A DNA stretch of 64,000 nucleotides from Leptospira sanjuanensis (GCF_022267375.1 NZ_JAIZBH010000001.1:2026001-2090000), one strand, 5' to 3'. Positions 1 through 28,214 are shown, numbered from the stretch's first letter. Notes: generated by a model from the sequence alone, not told the origin. Numbers and translations are program-made.

Positions 1-300
1 GCGGCAATCGAAGAATGGAAAAAGATTCACAATCCGAAATCCAGAGCGGTTCCCGACGACATCAAAGAAGTAACGTTAGGCGAGGAATTTTTCGCGGAAA
101 CCCCGGAGCCCTTGCTCGTTTGGGTGTTGAGTAAACTTGCTTTTGTACCGTCCGTTTCGGAAGGAAGAAGACTCATCAAGGCCGGAGGTTTGTATCTCGC
201 GGAAGATAAGATCACGGACGAAAAAATTTCCATCCAAAAAGGAAAAGAATACCTGGTAAGACAGGGGAAAAAGGGGAAATTTTTAAAAATTCTTTCCTAA
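1..300 (+). CDS. tyrS: Tyrosyl-tRNA synthetase, C-terminal part (5' end outside window)
   Basis: The open frame runs in from base 1 and encodes the last 99 residues of a protein ending in an S4-like RNA-binding domain: the stretch [15 protein letters not shown] is followed by a basic tail (VRQGKKGKF). This is the usual C-terminal tRNA-binding module of bacterial TyrRS, which charges tRNA-Tyr in the cytoplasm. The HIGH and KMSKS catalytic motifs would lie upstream of the window. A start at 112 is possible on paper, but the frame is open to base 1, so I treat this as the 3' end of a larger gene. Another S4-domain protein is the main alternative. Confidence 0.85.
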   Translation, partial: AAIEEWKKIHNPKSRAVPDDIKEVTLGEEFFAETPEPLLVWVLSKLAFVPSVSEGRRLIKAGGLYLAEDKITDEKISIQKGKEYLVRQGKKGKFLKILS

Positions 301-345
301 AAATGATTTGAAGGATTCGAATTTCCCGATTTCAATCGAATCTTT

Positions 346-1542
<1,197 letters not shown>

Positions 1543-1566
1543 AATCGGGCCATTCCTCGAACTTGC

Positions 1567-1594
1567 AGGAGTTCCTTCAAGTTAAAGAACTCCT
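1567..1594. terminator. Hairpin between convergent genes
   Basis: An 8-bp inverted repeat (AGGAGTTC / GAACTCCT) with a 12-base loop lies between the stops of the deacetylase-like gene and the leftward RND permease gene. Neither side has a clear T run, so it may be a weak or bidirectional terminator. Confidence 0.4.
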
Positions 1595-1640
1595 CTGGCT
1601 TCGGTCATCAAATCTCTTTTCTAGATCGAAAGGGGATTCT

Positions 1641-4883
<3,243 letters not shown>

Positions 4884-4896
4884 AGTTTTTGTTTTT

Positions 4897-5433
<537 letters not shown>

Positions 5434-5435
5434 AC

Positions 5436-6146
<711 letters not shown>

Positions 6147-6388
6147 AAGGACACGCAACGGGTTTGAATTTCTTACCGAGCTTTGTTTTTCTACGGGAAA
6201 TAGCGATAAAAAAAGAAATTGGCAACTTCTTTCCGGATTGAGAATGGCCTAAGAAATCATACAATAGAGGTTTCCGAACGGACTTCTTTGGAGTTATAGA
6301 AGCGGAGAAACGGAGCGAGAAGCAAGCGTAAAAGAGTTTGACAGAGGGCTGAAAGTTTAAAAACTCAAGTGGCGGAAAGTGCAAGGTC

Positions 6389-6464
<76 letters not shown>

Positions 6465-6522
6465 AAGGAATCAGGTTTTTACCGAATTCATTGAAGTCAA
6501 TACAAATACAGGAGTGGTAAGG

Positions 6523-6831
6523 ATGAGTGAGTCGATCGAGGATTTGCAAAAAAAATTAAAAATCCAAAACGATATTATCAAAGGATATGAGAAGGTTTTA
6601 AGACTCAACGAGCAGGAATTGGAGAACGCGGACGAAATCATCCGTATGTACGAAGGCATCATTCAATATTCCGGAAGAGAGTTGAAGGACGCAAAGGAAG
6701 CATTCGACGCGACCAACGTCGTCACCAATCTTTCCCGAGAAGAACTGATGGGAGCTTTGACTCGTATTAGAGAATTAGAAAATGCGAATAAGAAACTTCG
6801 GGAAGAATCCTTAAAGTTTCAGGCCGGCTGA
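6523..6831 (+). CDS. Small coiled-coil protein upstream of the phosphatase
   Basis: 102 residues from the ATG at 6523, which has GGAG eight bases upstream; a GTG at 6514 overlaps that ribosome site and is less likely. Almost the whole protein is charged heptad-like helix (LQKKLKIQNDIIKGYEKVL, then ELENANKKLREESLKF), so it should form a coiled coil. There is no signal peptide or membrane segment. It ends 9 bases before the GAF/SpoIIE phosphatase gene and may be a cytoplasmic partner or scaffold for that switch. No family recognised. Confidence 0.75.
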   Translation: MSESIEDLQKKLKIQNDIIKGYEKVLRLNEQELENADEIIRMYEGIIQYSGRELKDAKEAFDATNVVTNLSREELMGALTRIRELENANKKLREESLKFQAG

Positions 6832-6840
6832 ACCTCTGCT

Positions 6841-9970
<3,130 letters not shown>

Positions 9971-10049
9971 TTTTCCGCTTCGGAACATACCAGAATTTAA
10001 CTTTCCCGAGAATCCTTTCTTTAAAAACTGGATATATTTCATTCCATTT

Positions 10050-11716
<1,667 letters not shown>

Positions 11717-11717
11717 G

Positions 11718-14467
<2,750 letters not shown>

Positions 14468-14502
14468 TTTTTTTCCGATCGGTTTCGCTTAACGCAGAAA
14501 CG

Positions 14503-14539
14503 ACGGCGGATCCATGGATTTGGGTTCGCCGTTTTTTTT
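14503..14539 (+). terminator. Rho-independent terminator after the carboxylase genes
   Basis: Stem ACGGCG / CGCCGT with an 18-base loop is followed directly by a run of eight T. It lies 36 bases after the stop of the biotin carboxylase gene. Confidence 0.8.
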
Positions 14540-14702
14540 GTCTTTTAGGTCGTGATCGGGGGACGCGCGTTCGTGTTTCCTGGTTCAGGAAAGTTCGCGG
14601 TTATTCGTATAGAGCCGTTATGCGCGTTTTCTGCATTCGGTTGAATTAAGAAAACATTATATGCTCTTTTTGTATCCGTTCGCGATGCGTCCGTTCAAGG
14701 TT

Positions 14703-15748
14703 TTAAAAATTCTGAACCTCTTTTACGATCTTGGACAAGGGAAGAATCGTATCCACAGCTCCTTTCAAGATCGCTTCCTTCGGCATTCCGAAAACGACGC
14801 AGCTTGCTTCATCCTGCGCAATCGTAGCGGCGCCGGTTTGTTTTATCTTTAAAAGTCCGTTCGCTCCGTCGTTTCCCATTCCGGTCATGATGATTCCTTT
14901 CGCATTCTTACCCGCGACCTTTGCCACGGAGTTGAATAAGATATCCACCGATGGCCGATGACGATTGACGAGAGGTCCGTCCAAAATGCGGATATGAAAC
15001 TGCGCGCCGCTTAGATAAACCTCCATGTGTTTGTTTCCGGGTGCGATGTATGCGGAACCGAGCTGAATTCGATCCCCGTCCTTCGCTTCCTTGACTTGAA
15101 TCTTGCTGATTTGATTCAGGCGATTCGCAAAAGCTTCCGTGAATTTTTCAGGCATGTGTTGAACGATCACGATTCCTGGACAATGAACGTCCAAACGAGT
15201 AAGAATGTATTCAAGCGCCTGCGTTCCTCCCGTTGACGTTCCGATCGCAATCAACTTATCCGTCGTACTGATCTTTGAAAAATCCGCCTTGGTTTGTTTG
15301 TGAGTTTCAAAAAATTTGGAATCCACGTTTTGAGAAACATGAAGTTTGATTCGCGAACCGGAAGCGTGTGCGGCTTTGACGGAATCGATGAAAAGAATTT
15401 CGGATTCTTCCAGAAAATGTTTTAATCCGACCTTCGGTTTTTCGATGATGTCGATGGCTCCGAGTTTCATTGCCAGAACGGCGGTTTCGGATTCCTTTTC
15501 CGCCAAGGAAGAACAGATAATCACGGGCGTCGGCTTTTCGGACATGATCTTTTTCAAAAAGGAAATCCCGTCCATGCGAGGCATTTCAACGTCGAGTATA
15601 AAAACGTCCGGCCAAACTGCGGAGAGTTTATCAGCCGCAAAAATCGGATCGGAGGCCGACCCGATAATCTCGATTTCGGGATCTTTACTCAAGATTTGAG
15701 CGAGAACCTGACGAACGACCGCTGAATCGTCTATGATAAAAACCTGAA

Positions 15749-15752
<4 letters not shown>
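14703..15752 (-). CDS. cheB: Chemotaxis methylesterase/deamidase CheB
   Basis: 349 residues from a GTG at 15752 that overlaps the cheD stop as GTGA and has GGAG five bases upstream; a longer frame to 15791 would run far into cheD. Receiver domain 1-120 with phospho-acceptor D54, then the methylesterase domain with S173 (GTSTGG), H199 (QHMPEKF) and D295 (GMGNDGA). The spacing of these three matches the S164/H190/D286 triad I recall for E. coli CheB. It removes methyl groups from receptor glutamates when phosphorylated by CheA. Last gene of the leftward chemosensory cluster. No cheR is in the window. Confidence 0.95.
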
Positions 15753-16248
<496 letters not shown>

Positions 16249-16252
<4 letters not shown>

Positions 16253-16764
16253 GCTTTCTCCGCCAACGCCTCCGCCGATTGGTTTTCTTCCAGAGAAGTC
16301 AATTCTTCCAGATTCAGAATTTTATCCGTGTTGAGGATGATGATAAATCCGTTCTCTTGACGGGCCATCCCCAATATAAAATCCACTTTGATCTTGGAAC
16401 CGAAGGTAGGGGCGGGCTCAATATCGCTCCCCGAAATCGAAACGACTTCGTTTACGGATTCGACAAGGATTCCTAAATCCGTTTTCTCCTTTCTATCTCC
16501 GTCCCGTCCCGAATGAAGTTCGACTATAATCACGCATGTTTTCCGATCCGGCTCGATCTTGCTCTTAAAGAATTTATGCTTTAAATCGACGACAGGAACC
16601 ACGTTACCCCGTAAATTTATAACTCCGGGAATAAATTCTGGCATTAGCGGAACCGTAGTCAAACCGGAATATTCGATGATTTCCTTGATGTGCAATATTC
16701 CGATTCCATAATGTTCATCGCCGAGACAAAACGTCAGAAACTGGTTTTCTTCCATTGAGTTCAT
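16249..16764 (-). CDS. cheW: Chemotaxis coupling protein CheW
   Basis: 171 residues, one CheW domain (about 5-150) including IKEIIEYSGLTTVPLMPEF and GVINLRGNVVPVVDL, both typical of the family. It links the receptor to CheA at the membrane-proximal array. ATG start with GAGG seven bases upstream; a second Met three codons in is possible. It sits 12 bases after the receptor gene and overlaps cheD. Confidence 0.95.
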
Positions 16765-16776
16765 TCGTTTTCCTCT

Positions 16777-19305
16777 TCAATATTTTTCGAACTTATCCGC
16801 GAGAGGCGATACTCGCATCGAGTCCGATTTCGGTTTCGCAGTTTCCCGTTTTAAACTCACCGATGGACTCTTTAAGATTCCGCCTCCGTTGGTCATTCGT
16901 TTTCCGTCCGTTTCCAATATCTTAAAGAACAAGACGGACTCTCTCAGCTGCTCGGCTTGTGCGTTCATCTCCTCGGAAATAGCGGCCAATTCTTCCGAAG
17001 CGGATGCATTCTGCTGCGATACTTGATCCAATTGTCCCATCGCCTTATTGATTTCGGAAACGCCCGAGGCTTGTTCGTCACTCGCTGCGGTAATCTCTTG
17101 AACGAGATCCGCCGTTTTTCGAATCGATGGAACGATTTGGGATATAAGTTCTCCGGCACGTTCCGCAATCGCAACGCTACTTCCCGCTAAGCTGCTGATT
17201 TCGTTCGCGGATTTTTGACTTCTTTCCGCCAGTTTACGGACTTCGGAGGCTACAACCGCAAATCCCTTTCCGTGATCTCCGGCTCTAGCGGCTTCGATCG
17301 CTGCGTTTAACGCGAGTAAGTTGGTTTGATAGGCTATATCCTCGATGATACTGATCTTTTCCGCGATCTGCTTCATCGCTTTTACCGTTTCGATGACCGA
17401 TGCGCCGCCTTCTTCGGCGTCTTTCGAGGACTTGGAAGAGATTTGTTCCGTTTGACGGGAATTCTGCGCATTTTGATCGATGGACGCAGTCATCTCCTCC
17501 AGGGAAGAAGTCGTTTCTTCGACACTCGCGGCTTGTTCCGAAGCGCCCTGACTCAATGAATTGGCGGTGGAAGAAACTTCGCTCGCGGACGTCACGAGAC
17601 TTGAAGAACGAACGATGATGTCACCGATAATTTCGTTCAGTTTGTCCATGGTAGTATTGGAGTATTCCTTCAGCTTTCCGAAAGTTCCATGATATTCGTT
17701 CGTGATTTTTTCGGTAAGATTGCCGGCGGAAATTCGTTCCAACGCGTCCACAACCTCGTTCAATCCGCGATTGCTTACTTCCAAAAGCTGATTGAGCGAT
17801 TGACTCAAATTCAAAAAGAATCCGCTCTTCGTTTCCAGTGAAATTCGGGTGGTAAAATCCCCCTTCGCGGCGGCATTTACGATTTCTTCCACTTCCTCCT
17901 GAACGGCAATTTGGTTCGTAACATCCGCCCATTCCACTACAGAGCCGAGTCGTTTACCGTTCGCGTCTAAAATCGGATTCGCGATCAAATCGAAAGTTCT
18001 TACGCCGATCTTGATGGTAGCCTTATGAACCGCAGTGAAACTGTTCAACAAACCTCTTTGATGGGTCGGATTTTTATGAAATTGATCGATGCTCGAGCCG
18101 ATCAATGCTTTGAGATCGAAGTGCGCGAATTGTTTTTTGATATCCGCTTCCCCGACCTGAAACATCTGTATGACCGCCTTGTTCATATAACGGATATTGA
18201 ATTCGTTATCGGCGATCATTACGTTTGTGGAAGTGTTGTCCAATGCGACTTTGACCCGAACCAGTTCTTCGTTTTCGATGCTCCTTTGTTCGGCGATTTT
18301 ATTTTGTTCGGTAACATCGCTCCATTCGACCACGGATCCTAAGCGGTTTCCTTTTTCATCAATGATAGGATTTGCAATCAGATCAAAAGTTCTTCCTCCG
18401 ATATTGATCGATGAACGGAACGTATCCGTAAATTTTTCGAGAATCCCCCTTTGGTGCGCCGGATTCTTGTGAAAACCGTCGATGTTCATTCCTATCAACT
18501 TGGAAGGATTGAAGTTACCGAATTGCTTTTTGATATCCGCTTCCGCCGTCTGAAACATGGTACGGATCGACTTGTTCATATAGACGATGTTCAAACTTTT
18601 ATCCGCCATCATGATATTCGTAGTTACGTTATCAAGGGCGGTCCGCATCCTTAAAAATTCGCGCTCCAAATTAAGGATGGTACTTTGGCTACTGCGGTTG
18701 AACCACCAAAGAAGAGCGACCAGAAGAATTGAAATTACGGTATATTCAACAATCGTAATCCAGAAAGAATGATCCGTTGCAGCGGGAATCGCAGACGCAG
18801 TTTCGCCGTATTTCAGAAAGTGACTCAAAATCTCGGATTTCACTTCGCGAAACGAGGAAAGATCCGCCGAAAAATCTGCGTTCAAAAACGAAGGAAGATC
18901 CTTTCTCAAATCCTTCGAAACGGAGATTTTACTCTTTACTTGTTCCGTCGCATTGGAAAGCGAATCGATCTTTTTTTCCAGACGTCGTAGCGAAACGTCT
19001 CCTTTGGAAGACGAATCGGAGAGAAGAGAATGCAATGCGTCCAAATTCTTTCGGATTTCATCCAAATCGGAAAGAAGGTGTTCCTTTTCCTTTCCTAGGG
19101 AGATATCTAGGGAGAATTTACCGAGCGATTCGTCCGCCTTCAGCAAAACCTCTGCGGAACGTTTTACCGATTCCAGGTTTTTTGCGGACTCGGACTGAAA
19201 ACCGTTTTCGGGAATCGAATTTCTAAAATTCTGTACTGATAAAAAAACGAATCCGTTGATTGTGATAGCCAATCCGATCCATATTCCCAAATTTTTTCGA
19301 AACAT
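16777..19305 (-). CDS. Methyl-accepting chemotaxis protein with two Aer2-like PAS domains
   Basis: 842 residues. Membrane helices at about 8-25 and 181-202 bracket a helical, mostly periplasmic region. Two tandem PAS domains follow (about 222-340 and 352-470), then a HAMP-like linker and the signalling domain (about 560-800, with the hairpin tip around [22 protein letters not shown] split over its centre). Each PAS has FHKNPxHQRG and a late VVEW: H279/W328 and H410/W459, both 49 apart. In Aer2 I recall H234 as haem ligand and W283 as oxygen contact, the same spacing, so both may bind haem; this is inference. The cluster also encodes CheA, CheW, CheB and CheD. ATG has GGAG upstream. Confidence 0.93.
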   Translation of the reverse strand: MFRKNLGIWIGLAITINGFVFLSVQNFRNSIPENGFQSESAKNLESVKRSAEVLLKADESLGKFSLDISLGKEKEHLLSDLDEIRKNLDALHSLLSDSSSKGDVSLRRLEKKIDSLSNATEQVKSKISVSKDLRKDLPSFLNADFSADLSSFREVKSEILSHFLKYGETASAIPAATDHSFWITIVEYTVISILLVALLWWFNRSSQSTILNLEREFLRMRTALDNVTTNIMMADKSLNIVYMNKSIRTMFQTAEADIKKQFGNFNPSKLIGMNIDGFHKNPAHQRGILEKFTDTFRSSINIGGRTFDLIANPIIDEKGNRLGSVVEWSDVTEQNKIAEQRSIENEELVRVKVALDNTSTNVMIADNEFNIRYMNKAVIQMFQVGEADIKKQFAHFDLKALIGSSIDQFHKNPTHQRGLLNSFTAVHKATIKIGVRTFDLIANPILDANGKRLGSVVEWADVTNQIAVQEEVEEIVNAAAKGDFTTRISLETKSGFFLNLSQSLNQLLEVSNRGLNEVVDALERISAGNLTEKITNEYHGTFGKLKEYSNTTMDKLNEIIGDIIVRSSSLVTSASEVSSTANSLSQGASEQAASVEETTSSLEEMTASIDQNAQNSRQTEQISSKSSKDAEEGGASVIETVKAMKQIAEKISIIEDIAYQTNLLALNAAIEAARAGDHGKGFAVVASEVRKLAERSQKSANEISSLAGSSVAIAERAGELISQIVPSIRKTADLVQEITAASDEQASGVSEINKAMGQLDQVSQQNASASEELAAISEEMNAQAEQLRESVLFFKILETDGKRMTNGGGILKSPSVSLKRETAKPKSDSMRVSPLADKFEKY
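17896..18639 (-). repeat. Tandem PAS duplication inside the chemoreceptor gene
   Basis: Two copies of a PAS-coding unit repeat with a period of about 131 codons (393 bases). They share [40 protein letters not shown] and RLGSVVEW. The similarity suggests internal duplication rather than separate recruitment. Confidence 0.85.
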
Positions 19306-19349
19306 AAAATTTCTCCATATTCAAAATACTTAAAATGAATCCGAATCAA

Positions 19350-21512
19350 TCAAAGCGATTTCGTCGCGAATTCCCGGTTTTTATTCTGTTCCTGATCCCG
19401 AATCGCGTTGTACAGACCGGGAACGTCCAATATAAACGCGATTTCTCCGCTTCCCAAAATGGAAGTGCCGCTAAAAACTTTGATATTCTTAAATATTTCT
19501 GCCATAGGCCGGATCACCGATTGGACTTCTCCGTGAAGTCCGTTGACTACGATACCGAAAGACTTATCTTCATATTCTAAAACCAATATATTCTCTTTTT
19601 CTGATTCTTCATTTTCCAAAGAAAGGAATCCGGAAAGATTCAAAACCGGGAGAAGTTCCCCCCTAAGATTCATCGTTCCCGAGGATGAGCCGTTCAAAAC
19701 GACTTTGGATTCGACAGTTTCGCGAACAAGCTGCATCGGAACGATGAAATAGGTTCCCGAAGCCTTGATCAGAAATCCGTCTATGATCGCGAGAGTCAGA
19801 GGCAGTCGGATTAAAAAAGAACTCCCTCCGTCTTTTACGCTTTGAATCTGAACGGTTCCGCGCAATGATTCGATGTTTCTTAGAACCACGTCCATCCCTA
19901 CACCTCTTCCGGAAAGGTTGGTTACTTGCTCCGCCGTTGAAAAACCGGGCTGAAAGATTAAAGAATATATTTCCGACTCGGATAGGATTTGATCCTTTGC
20001 GATCAATCCTTTGGAAATTGCCTTTTCCAAAATTCGTTCGCTATCAAGTCCTTTTCCATCATCGCTGATCTCGATCAAGATGCTTCCGGTTCCGTGGCTG
20101 GCCTGAATTCTAAGTTTGCCGATTTCGGGCTTTCCTTTTCGAATCCGCTCCTCGGAAGTTTCAAGTCCGTGATCGAGTGCATTTCTAAGGATATGAACGA
20201 TCGGGTCCGCGATCTTCTCTATAACGGATCGATCCAGTTCGGTTTCGCCGCCGAAAATCTCCAGTTCGACTCGCTTATTTAATTCTTTCGAAAGATCGCG
20301 CACGACGCGTTTGTATTTCTCGAATAGATCCGCGATCGGAACCATGCGTAGACTCAATGCGAACTCGCGGATTTCGCTTACGAGTCGATACAAGGATTCG
20401 GAACCTTCGATTAGCTGTGTATCTCCCGTATCGACGACCTTTCTACTCAGATTGGCTTCTTGAGTGATCAATTCGCCGACAAGACTTATCAAGGTGTCTA
20501 TCTTTGCGGAATCGACCCGCAGCGTTTTCATCTGCATCTTTAAGGCTTCCGACTCCTTTCCATTCTCGAGAGTAGAAGATGTTGTTTCGTTCAATACGGA
20601 TTTGTAATCGGGAGAAGACGGGCTTGGCGTAGTTCCAGCGGAATGAATCAAGGTTTCGATCTCTTCCGCGCTTAAAACCTTCTGGATTTCAAGCGCGTTC
20701 AAATACACGTTCTTTCCGAAAGGAAAATCATTGCAATTTTCCTCGAATCGATCCAGTCCACATCCCGGGGATAGGATTTTTATATAACCGCCTTCTCTTA
20801 AAAATTGAAGTGTCGATTCGATCTCTTCTCCTTGCGAAGAGGTCTCGTAAGAGATTTCGAAACCTAGATAGGAATGTTCCGGATTAAAATCCTCCCAGTC
20901 GGGAATCGACTCCGGATAAACGAATACGTGTTTGATCTTACCGGATTGGGATAGATATTTAATGAAAGTAAAGGGATCCATCCCGGATTCGAATAGATGA
21001 AGATTCGGCACAAGCGTGATTTGCCAATATTTGGAACTCGATCCGATCGTTTGTTTTTCCACGCCAGGTTCGGAAGGAGTCGAAGTGACCGATGGAGCGG
21101 ATTGGGTACCGCCTTCGACGTTATCCGAAAGAATCTTTTTAGCCACCGACATAAGCTCGGCCTGTCTTCGGGACATCTTCGAATCCAAAACCAAAGTTTC
21201 TCCCACGGACTCGACAAGACCTCTGATGTGATCGCACGCCAAAAATAAGAATTCGATTCCTTCCTTGGTGAGATTTTGTTTCCCCGAACGAATCCGATCC
21301 AAAATCGTTTCCACCTCGTGGGTGAACTTTTCGATCGGTTCGTATCCGAACATTCCGGAAGTTCCTTTAATCGTGTGAATCACCCGGAATACGGAATGAA
21401 TCTCTTCGCTGCTTTTCGAATCCTTTTCCAATATCAGAAGACTCGATTCCATCGAAGAAAGCAGTTCCTCCGATTCCGATATGAACGTATCCCTTACTTC
21501 GGAAAGATCCAT
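19350..21512 (-). CDS. cheA: Chemotaxis histidine kinase CheA
   Basis: 720 residues with all expected parts: Hpt domain with phospho-acceptor H46 (HTIKGTSGMFG), a P2-like region at about 160-255, a dimerisation helix pair (DTLISLVGELI), HATPase domain (LRNALDHGLE, DDGKGLD, SGRGVGMDVV), and a C-terminal CheW-like domain (about 585-715). It phosphorylates the CheY and CheB encoded in the same cluster in response to the receptor. It follows the STAS gene by 2 bases and precedes the receptor gene by 44 bases. Confidence 0.96.
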   Translation of the reverse strand: MDLSEVRDTFISESEELLSSMESSLLILEKDSKSSEEIHSVFRVIHTIKGTSGMFGYEPIEKFTHEVETILDRIRSGKQNLTKEGIEFLFLACDHIRGLVESVGETLVLDSKMSRRQAELMSVAKKILSDNVEGGTQSAPSVTSTPSEPGVEKQTIGSSSKYWQITLVPNLHLFESGMDPFTFIKYLSQSGKIKHVFVYPESIPDWEDFNPEHSYLGFEISYETSSQGEEIESTLQFLREGGYIKILSPGCGLDRFEENCNDFPFGKNVYLNALEIQKVLSAEEIETLIHSAGTTPSPSSPDYKSVLNETTSSTLENGKESEALKMQMKTLRVDSAKIDTLISLVGELITQEANLSRKVVDTGDTQLIEGSESLYRLVSEIREFALSLRMVPIADLFEKYKRVVRDLSKELNKRVELEIFGGETELDRSVIEKIADPIVHILRNALDHGLETSEERIRKGKPEIGKLRIQASHGTGSILIEISDDGKGLDSERILEKAISKGLIAKDQILSESEIYSLIFQPGFSTAEQVTNLSGRGVGMDVVLRNIESLRGTVQIQSVKDGGSSFLIRLPLTLAIIDGFLIKASGTYFIVPMQLVRETVESKVVLNGSSSGTMNLRGELLPVLNLSGFLSLENEESEKENILVLEYEDKSFGIVVNGLHGEVQSVIRPMAEIFKNIKVFSGTSILGSGEIAFILDVPGLYNAIRDQEQNKNREFATKSL

Positions 21513-21514
21513 AC

Positions 21515-21907
21515 TCAGTCTTTACTCGTTCCGTAACGGAACGAAAACTCCTTCAGTTCATCTTTTGAAAGTCGGATCTTATCCCTCAAAAAACCGGTAA
21601 GACCGTAGAGATCGATCAGACGCAAAACGCTATGGCTATGATTCACCAAACGCACGTTAGTTTCGTTCGTTTTGGCTTCTTTTTTCAAAACCAAAAGGAT
21701 CTGTAGACATGCCGTATCCATCTTCGTTACCTTACTCAAATCGATTTCCAAAAAAGAATAAGAATCCTTTCGAACGGCGTCGAGTTTGCCCTTTAGTTCG
21801 GAAGCTTCGTAGATCGTAAGTTCTCCTTCCAGATTCAACCTTAATCCTACCGAGGTCGAACCCTCGAATTCCTCTTCGGTCCGGTTTGTAAATAATGAAA
21901 ACGGCAT
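21515..21907 (-). CDS. STAS-domain protein of the chemosensory cluster
   Basis: 130 residues, one STAS domain. The regulatory loop reads DLSKVTKMDTACLQILL, with Thr where SpoIIAA-type proteins carry the phosphorylated Ser/Thr. Genes of this type occur in several chemosensory operons, but the role is poorly defined. It lies between cheY (6 bases) and cheA (2 bases), so it is co-expressed with them. A candidate modifying enzyme is the REC-HATPase protein two genes upstream, but nothing in the sequence proves this. Confidence 0.85.
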   Translation of the reverse strand: MPFSLFTNRTEEEFEGSTSVGLRLNLEGELTIYEASELKGKLDAVRKDSYSFLEIDLSKVTKMDTACLQILLVLKKEAKTNETNVRLVNHSHSVLRLIDLYGLTGFLRDKIRLSKDELKEFSFRYGTSKD

Positions 21908-21913
21908 ATACTT

Positions 21914-22276
21914 TTAGGGAAGAAGCTTGTGGATGGTTTGAACCAATTCTTCGGGTGAAAACGGTTTCGTAAGCCAGGCACGCGCACCCGCGGCAAGTCC
22001 TTGGCTTTTGACGTCTTCCTGCGATTCCGTGGTCAGCATTATTATGGGCGTAAATTTATTCTTAGGATCTTTCTTGATTTCTTTTACGAAAGTGATTCCG
22101 TCCATGTTCGGCATGTTCATATCGCTGACGATCAAATCGACTTTATCGTTTTGTAATTTACTCAAACCGTCCTGTCCGTCCACCGCTTCCAGGATATCGA
22201 AATCGGAACCGCTCAGATGAAGATTGAGTATCTTCCTAAAAACCGCCGAGTCGTCCACGATAAGAATACGTTTCAT
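21914..22276 (-). CDS. cheY: CheY-like response regulator
   Basis: 120 residues, a single receiver domain with acid pair D8/D9, phospho-acceptor D52 (VSDMNMPNMDG), the TT switch (MLTTES) and Lys in LTKPF. The ATG at 22276 has AAGGAG seven bases upstream; the longer frame upstream has no support. Because it lies beside cheA it is probably phosphorylated by CheA and acts on the flagellar switch or another target. Leptospira genomes have several CheY proteins, so the output is not certain. Confidence 0.92.
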   Translation of the reverse strand: MKRILIVDDSAVFRKILNLHLSGSDFDILEAVDGQDGLSKLQNDKVDLIVSDMNMPNMDGITFVKEIKKDPKNKFTPIIMLTTESQEDVKSQGLAAGARAWLTKPFSPEELVQTIHKLLP

Positions 22277-22290
22277 TTGTTTCTCCTTAA

Positions 22291-25729
<3,439 letters not shown>

Positions 25730-25909
25730 GGCCCGACAACATCCTCAATTTTACAAAAAGATCAATGATTTTATTCGTCGAAGAGGCGAATTCCATATTC
25801 AAATAATACAAAATTCTTAAATGCAAAAAGTGGAATAAAGGCGAGATGAGATTTCTTGCGATTTTGAAAGAAAATCGATGAAATTCAGGAAAAAGAAATT
25901 TCCTAAATT

Positions 25910-25931
25910 CTCCATTCCTTAAGGAGTGGAG
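25910..25931. promoter_or_regulatory. 22-bp near-perfect palindrome upstream of the chemosensory cluster
   Basis: The site is centred on TCCTTAAGGA, with arms CTCCA and TGGAG, and only one base pair breaks the symmetry. It lies 180 bases before the kinase start and about 50 bases past the ispH stop. It has no loop and no T run, which suits a dimeric regulator's operator better than a terminator. A second inverted repeat (CGATTTT/AAAATCG) lies at 25859-25877. Confidence 0.4.
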
Positions 25932-25978
25932 CAAAGTTTACGCGGATTTCTATGTCGCATTTTGACGCGATTTTCGGA

Positions 25979-26917
25979 TCAGCTGAGAAGATTTCCGGGA
26001 AGTTTAAAATTCATAGAATCTTCTCTCGAACCGGGAAACAATTCAACTTCCGCGTTCGGATAAAACACCTTGAGTTTAGAAATGATTTCGTCCACGAGAA
26101 CCTGAGGAGTGGAAGCGCCGGCGGTTAATCCTAAAATTCTAATTTCATTATTTTGAATATACTCTTTGGAAAGATCGTCCGCCCCCGTCACTTTGAAGGA
26201 ATGCGGTTTCGATTTTTGAGCGAGCTGCAAAAGACGAAGAGAATTGGAACTGTTATCCGCGCCGATCACGAGCATCGCGTCGATCGCGTCCATCATCAAA
26301 GAAACGGCTTCCTGTCTTTCGGTGGTCGCATAACAAATATCGTCTTTCGCGGGATGTTCGACAAAAGGAAACGTCTTCGCGATTTGATCCACGACGTTCT
26401 TCGTGTCCGCAACGGAAAGGGTGGTCTGCATCAAATAGGTGAGCGGTTTTCCGGGATCGATTTTTTCCTTGAGAGCGATTACATCTTCGGCGGATTCTAC
26501 GAGAAACATCTCCGCTTCTCCCATAGTTCCGATCGCTTCGTCGTGTCCCTCGTGTCCGATGTAGATGATTTGGTGCGTATCTTTGATCTTGCGCGCTTTT
26601 CTGTGAACGCGTGTAACCAGAGGACAGGTCGCGTCTCCGATCTTCATTCCTCTTTTTTTTGCGGCATCGACGACGGAAGGAGCCACACCGTGCGCCGAAA
26701 AAACGACCGTCGCTCCGTCCGGGGCTTCGTCGAGATCGTTGATAAAACGGATTCCTCGTTTTTTCATGTCTTCCACAACGCGGCGGTTGTGTACGATCTC
26801 TTTACGGACGTAAATCTGTTCCGCGGAATTCGCCTGAACCTGTTCCACATACGTAATCGCGTACTTCACACCGGCGCAAAATCCTCTAGGATTGGCTAAA
26901 TAGATCTTTTCTAACAT
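25979..26917 (-). CDS. ispH: 4-hydroxy-3-methylbut-2-enyl diphosphate reductase
   Basis: 312 residues, full length. IspH is the last enzyme of the MEP isoprenoid pathway, making IPP and DMAPP with a [4Fe-4S] cluster. The three cluster cysteines are visible in PRGFCAGV (C14), GDATCPLV and DDICYAT; the conserved TTERQ and SSNS segments are also present. ATG start. Transcribed leftward, away from flaB, with a 252-base divergent region between them. Confidence 0.97.
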   Translation of the reverse strand: MLEKIYLANPRGFCAGVKYAITYVEQVQANSAEQIYVRKEIVHNRRVVEDMKKRGIRFINDLDEAPDGATVVFSAHGVAPSVVDAAKKRGMKIGDATCPLVTRVHRKARKIKDTHQIIYIGHEGHDEAIGTMGEAEMFLVESAEDVIALKEKIDPGKPLTYLMQTTLSVADTKNVVDQIAKTFPFVEHPAKDDICYATTERQEAVSLMMDAIDAMLVIGADNSSNSLRLLQLAQKSKPHSFKVTGADDLSKEYIQNNEIRILGLTAGASTPQVLVDEIISKLKVFYPNAEVELFPGSREDSMNFKLPGNLLS

Positions 26918-27093
26918 GAAAACTCCGTCCGAGTACCATTCTAAGAAACTCGTTTCAGCAAAGAATCAAAAAAAATTCCCGCGCGCTTACGATCCTTTCA
27001 CGCGACATAGCGAAATCCGATAGGAAGCGGTTTTTTATCATAGAATCGCCAAAAAAAGTGCATTATCGGATTTTACGGACGCGTCGATGGATT

Positions 27094-28018
<925 letters not shown>

Positions 28019-28034
28019 ACTGAAAGCGCCGTTT

Positions 28035-28069
28035 CTTCCGGCTGAAAGACCTTAAATTTCAGCCGGAAG
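28035..28069 (+). terminator. Stable hairpin just after flaB
   Basis: A perfect 13-bp stem (CTTCCGGCTGAAA and its complement) with a 9-base loop starts 17 bases after the flaB stop. There is no T run, so it may protect the mRNA end rather than terminate by itself. Confidence 0.5.
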
Positions 28070-28077
28070 AGTTAAGC

Positions 28078-28187
<110 letters not shown>

Positions 28188-28214
28188 TTCCAATTCCGCT
28201 TTTACTTTCGTCCA

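Noticed and set aside
112..300. A separate small S4-domain gene at the left edge
   Set aside because: The frame is open to base 1 and the upstream residues continue the TyrRS C-terminal region.
26153..26899. A 248-codon open frame opposite ispH
   Set aside because: The minus-strand product is a full IspH with its cluster cysteines; the plus-strand frame is a shadow.
27008..27025. Sigma28 promoter for the first flaB (TCCGATAG)
   Set aside because: The -10-like string has no TAAA-type -35 at the right distance.
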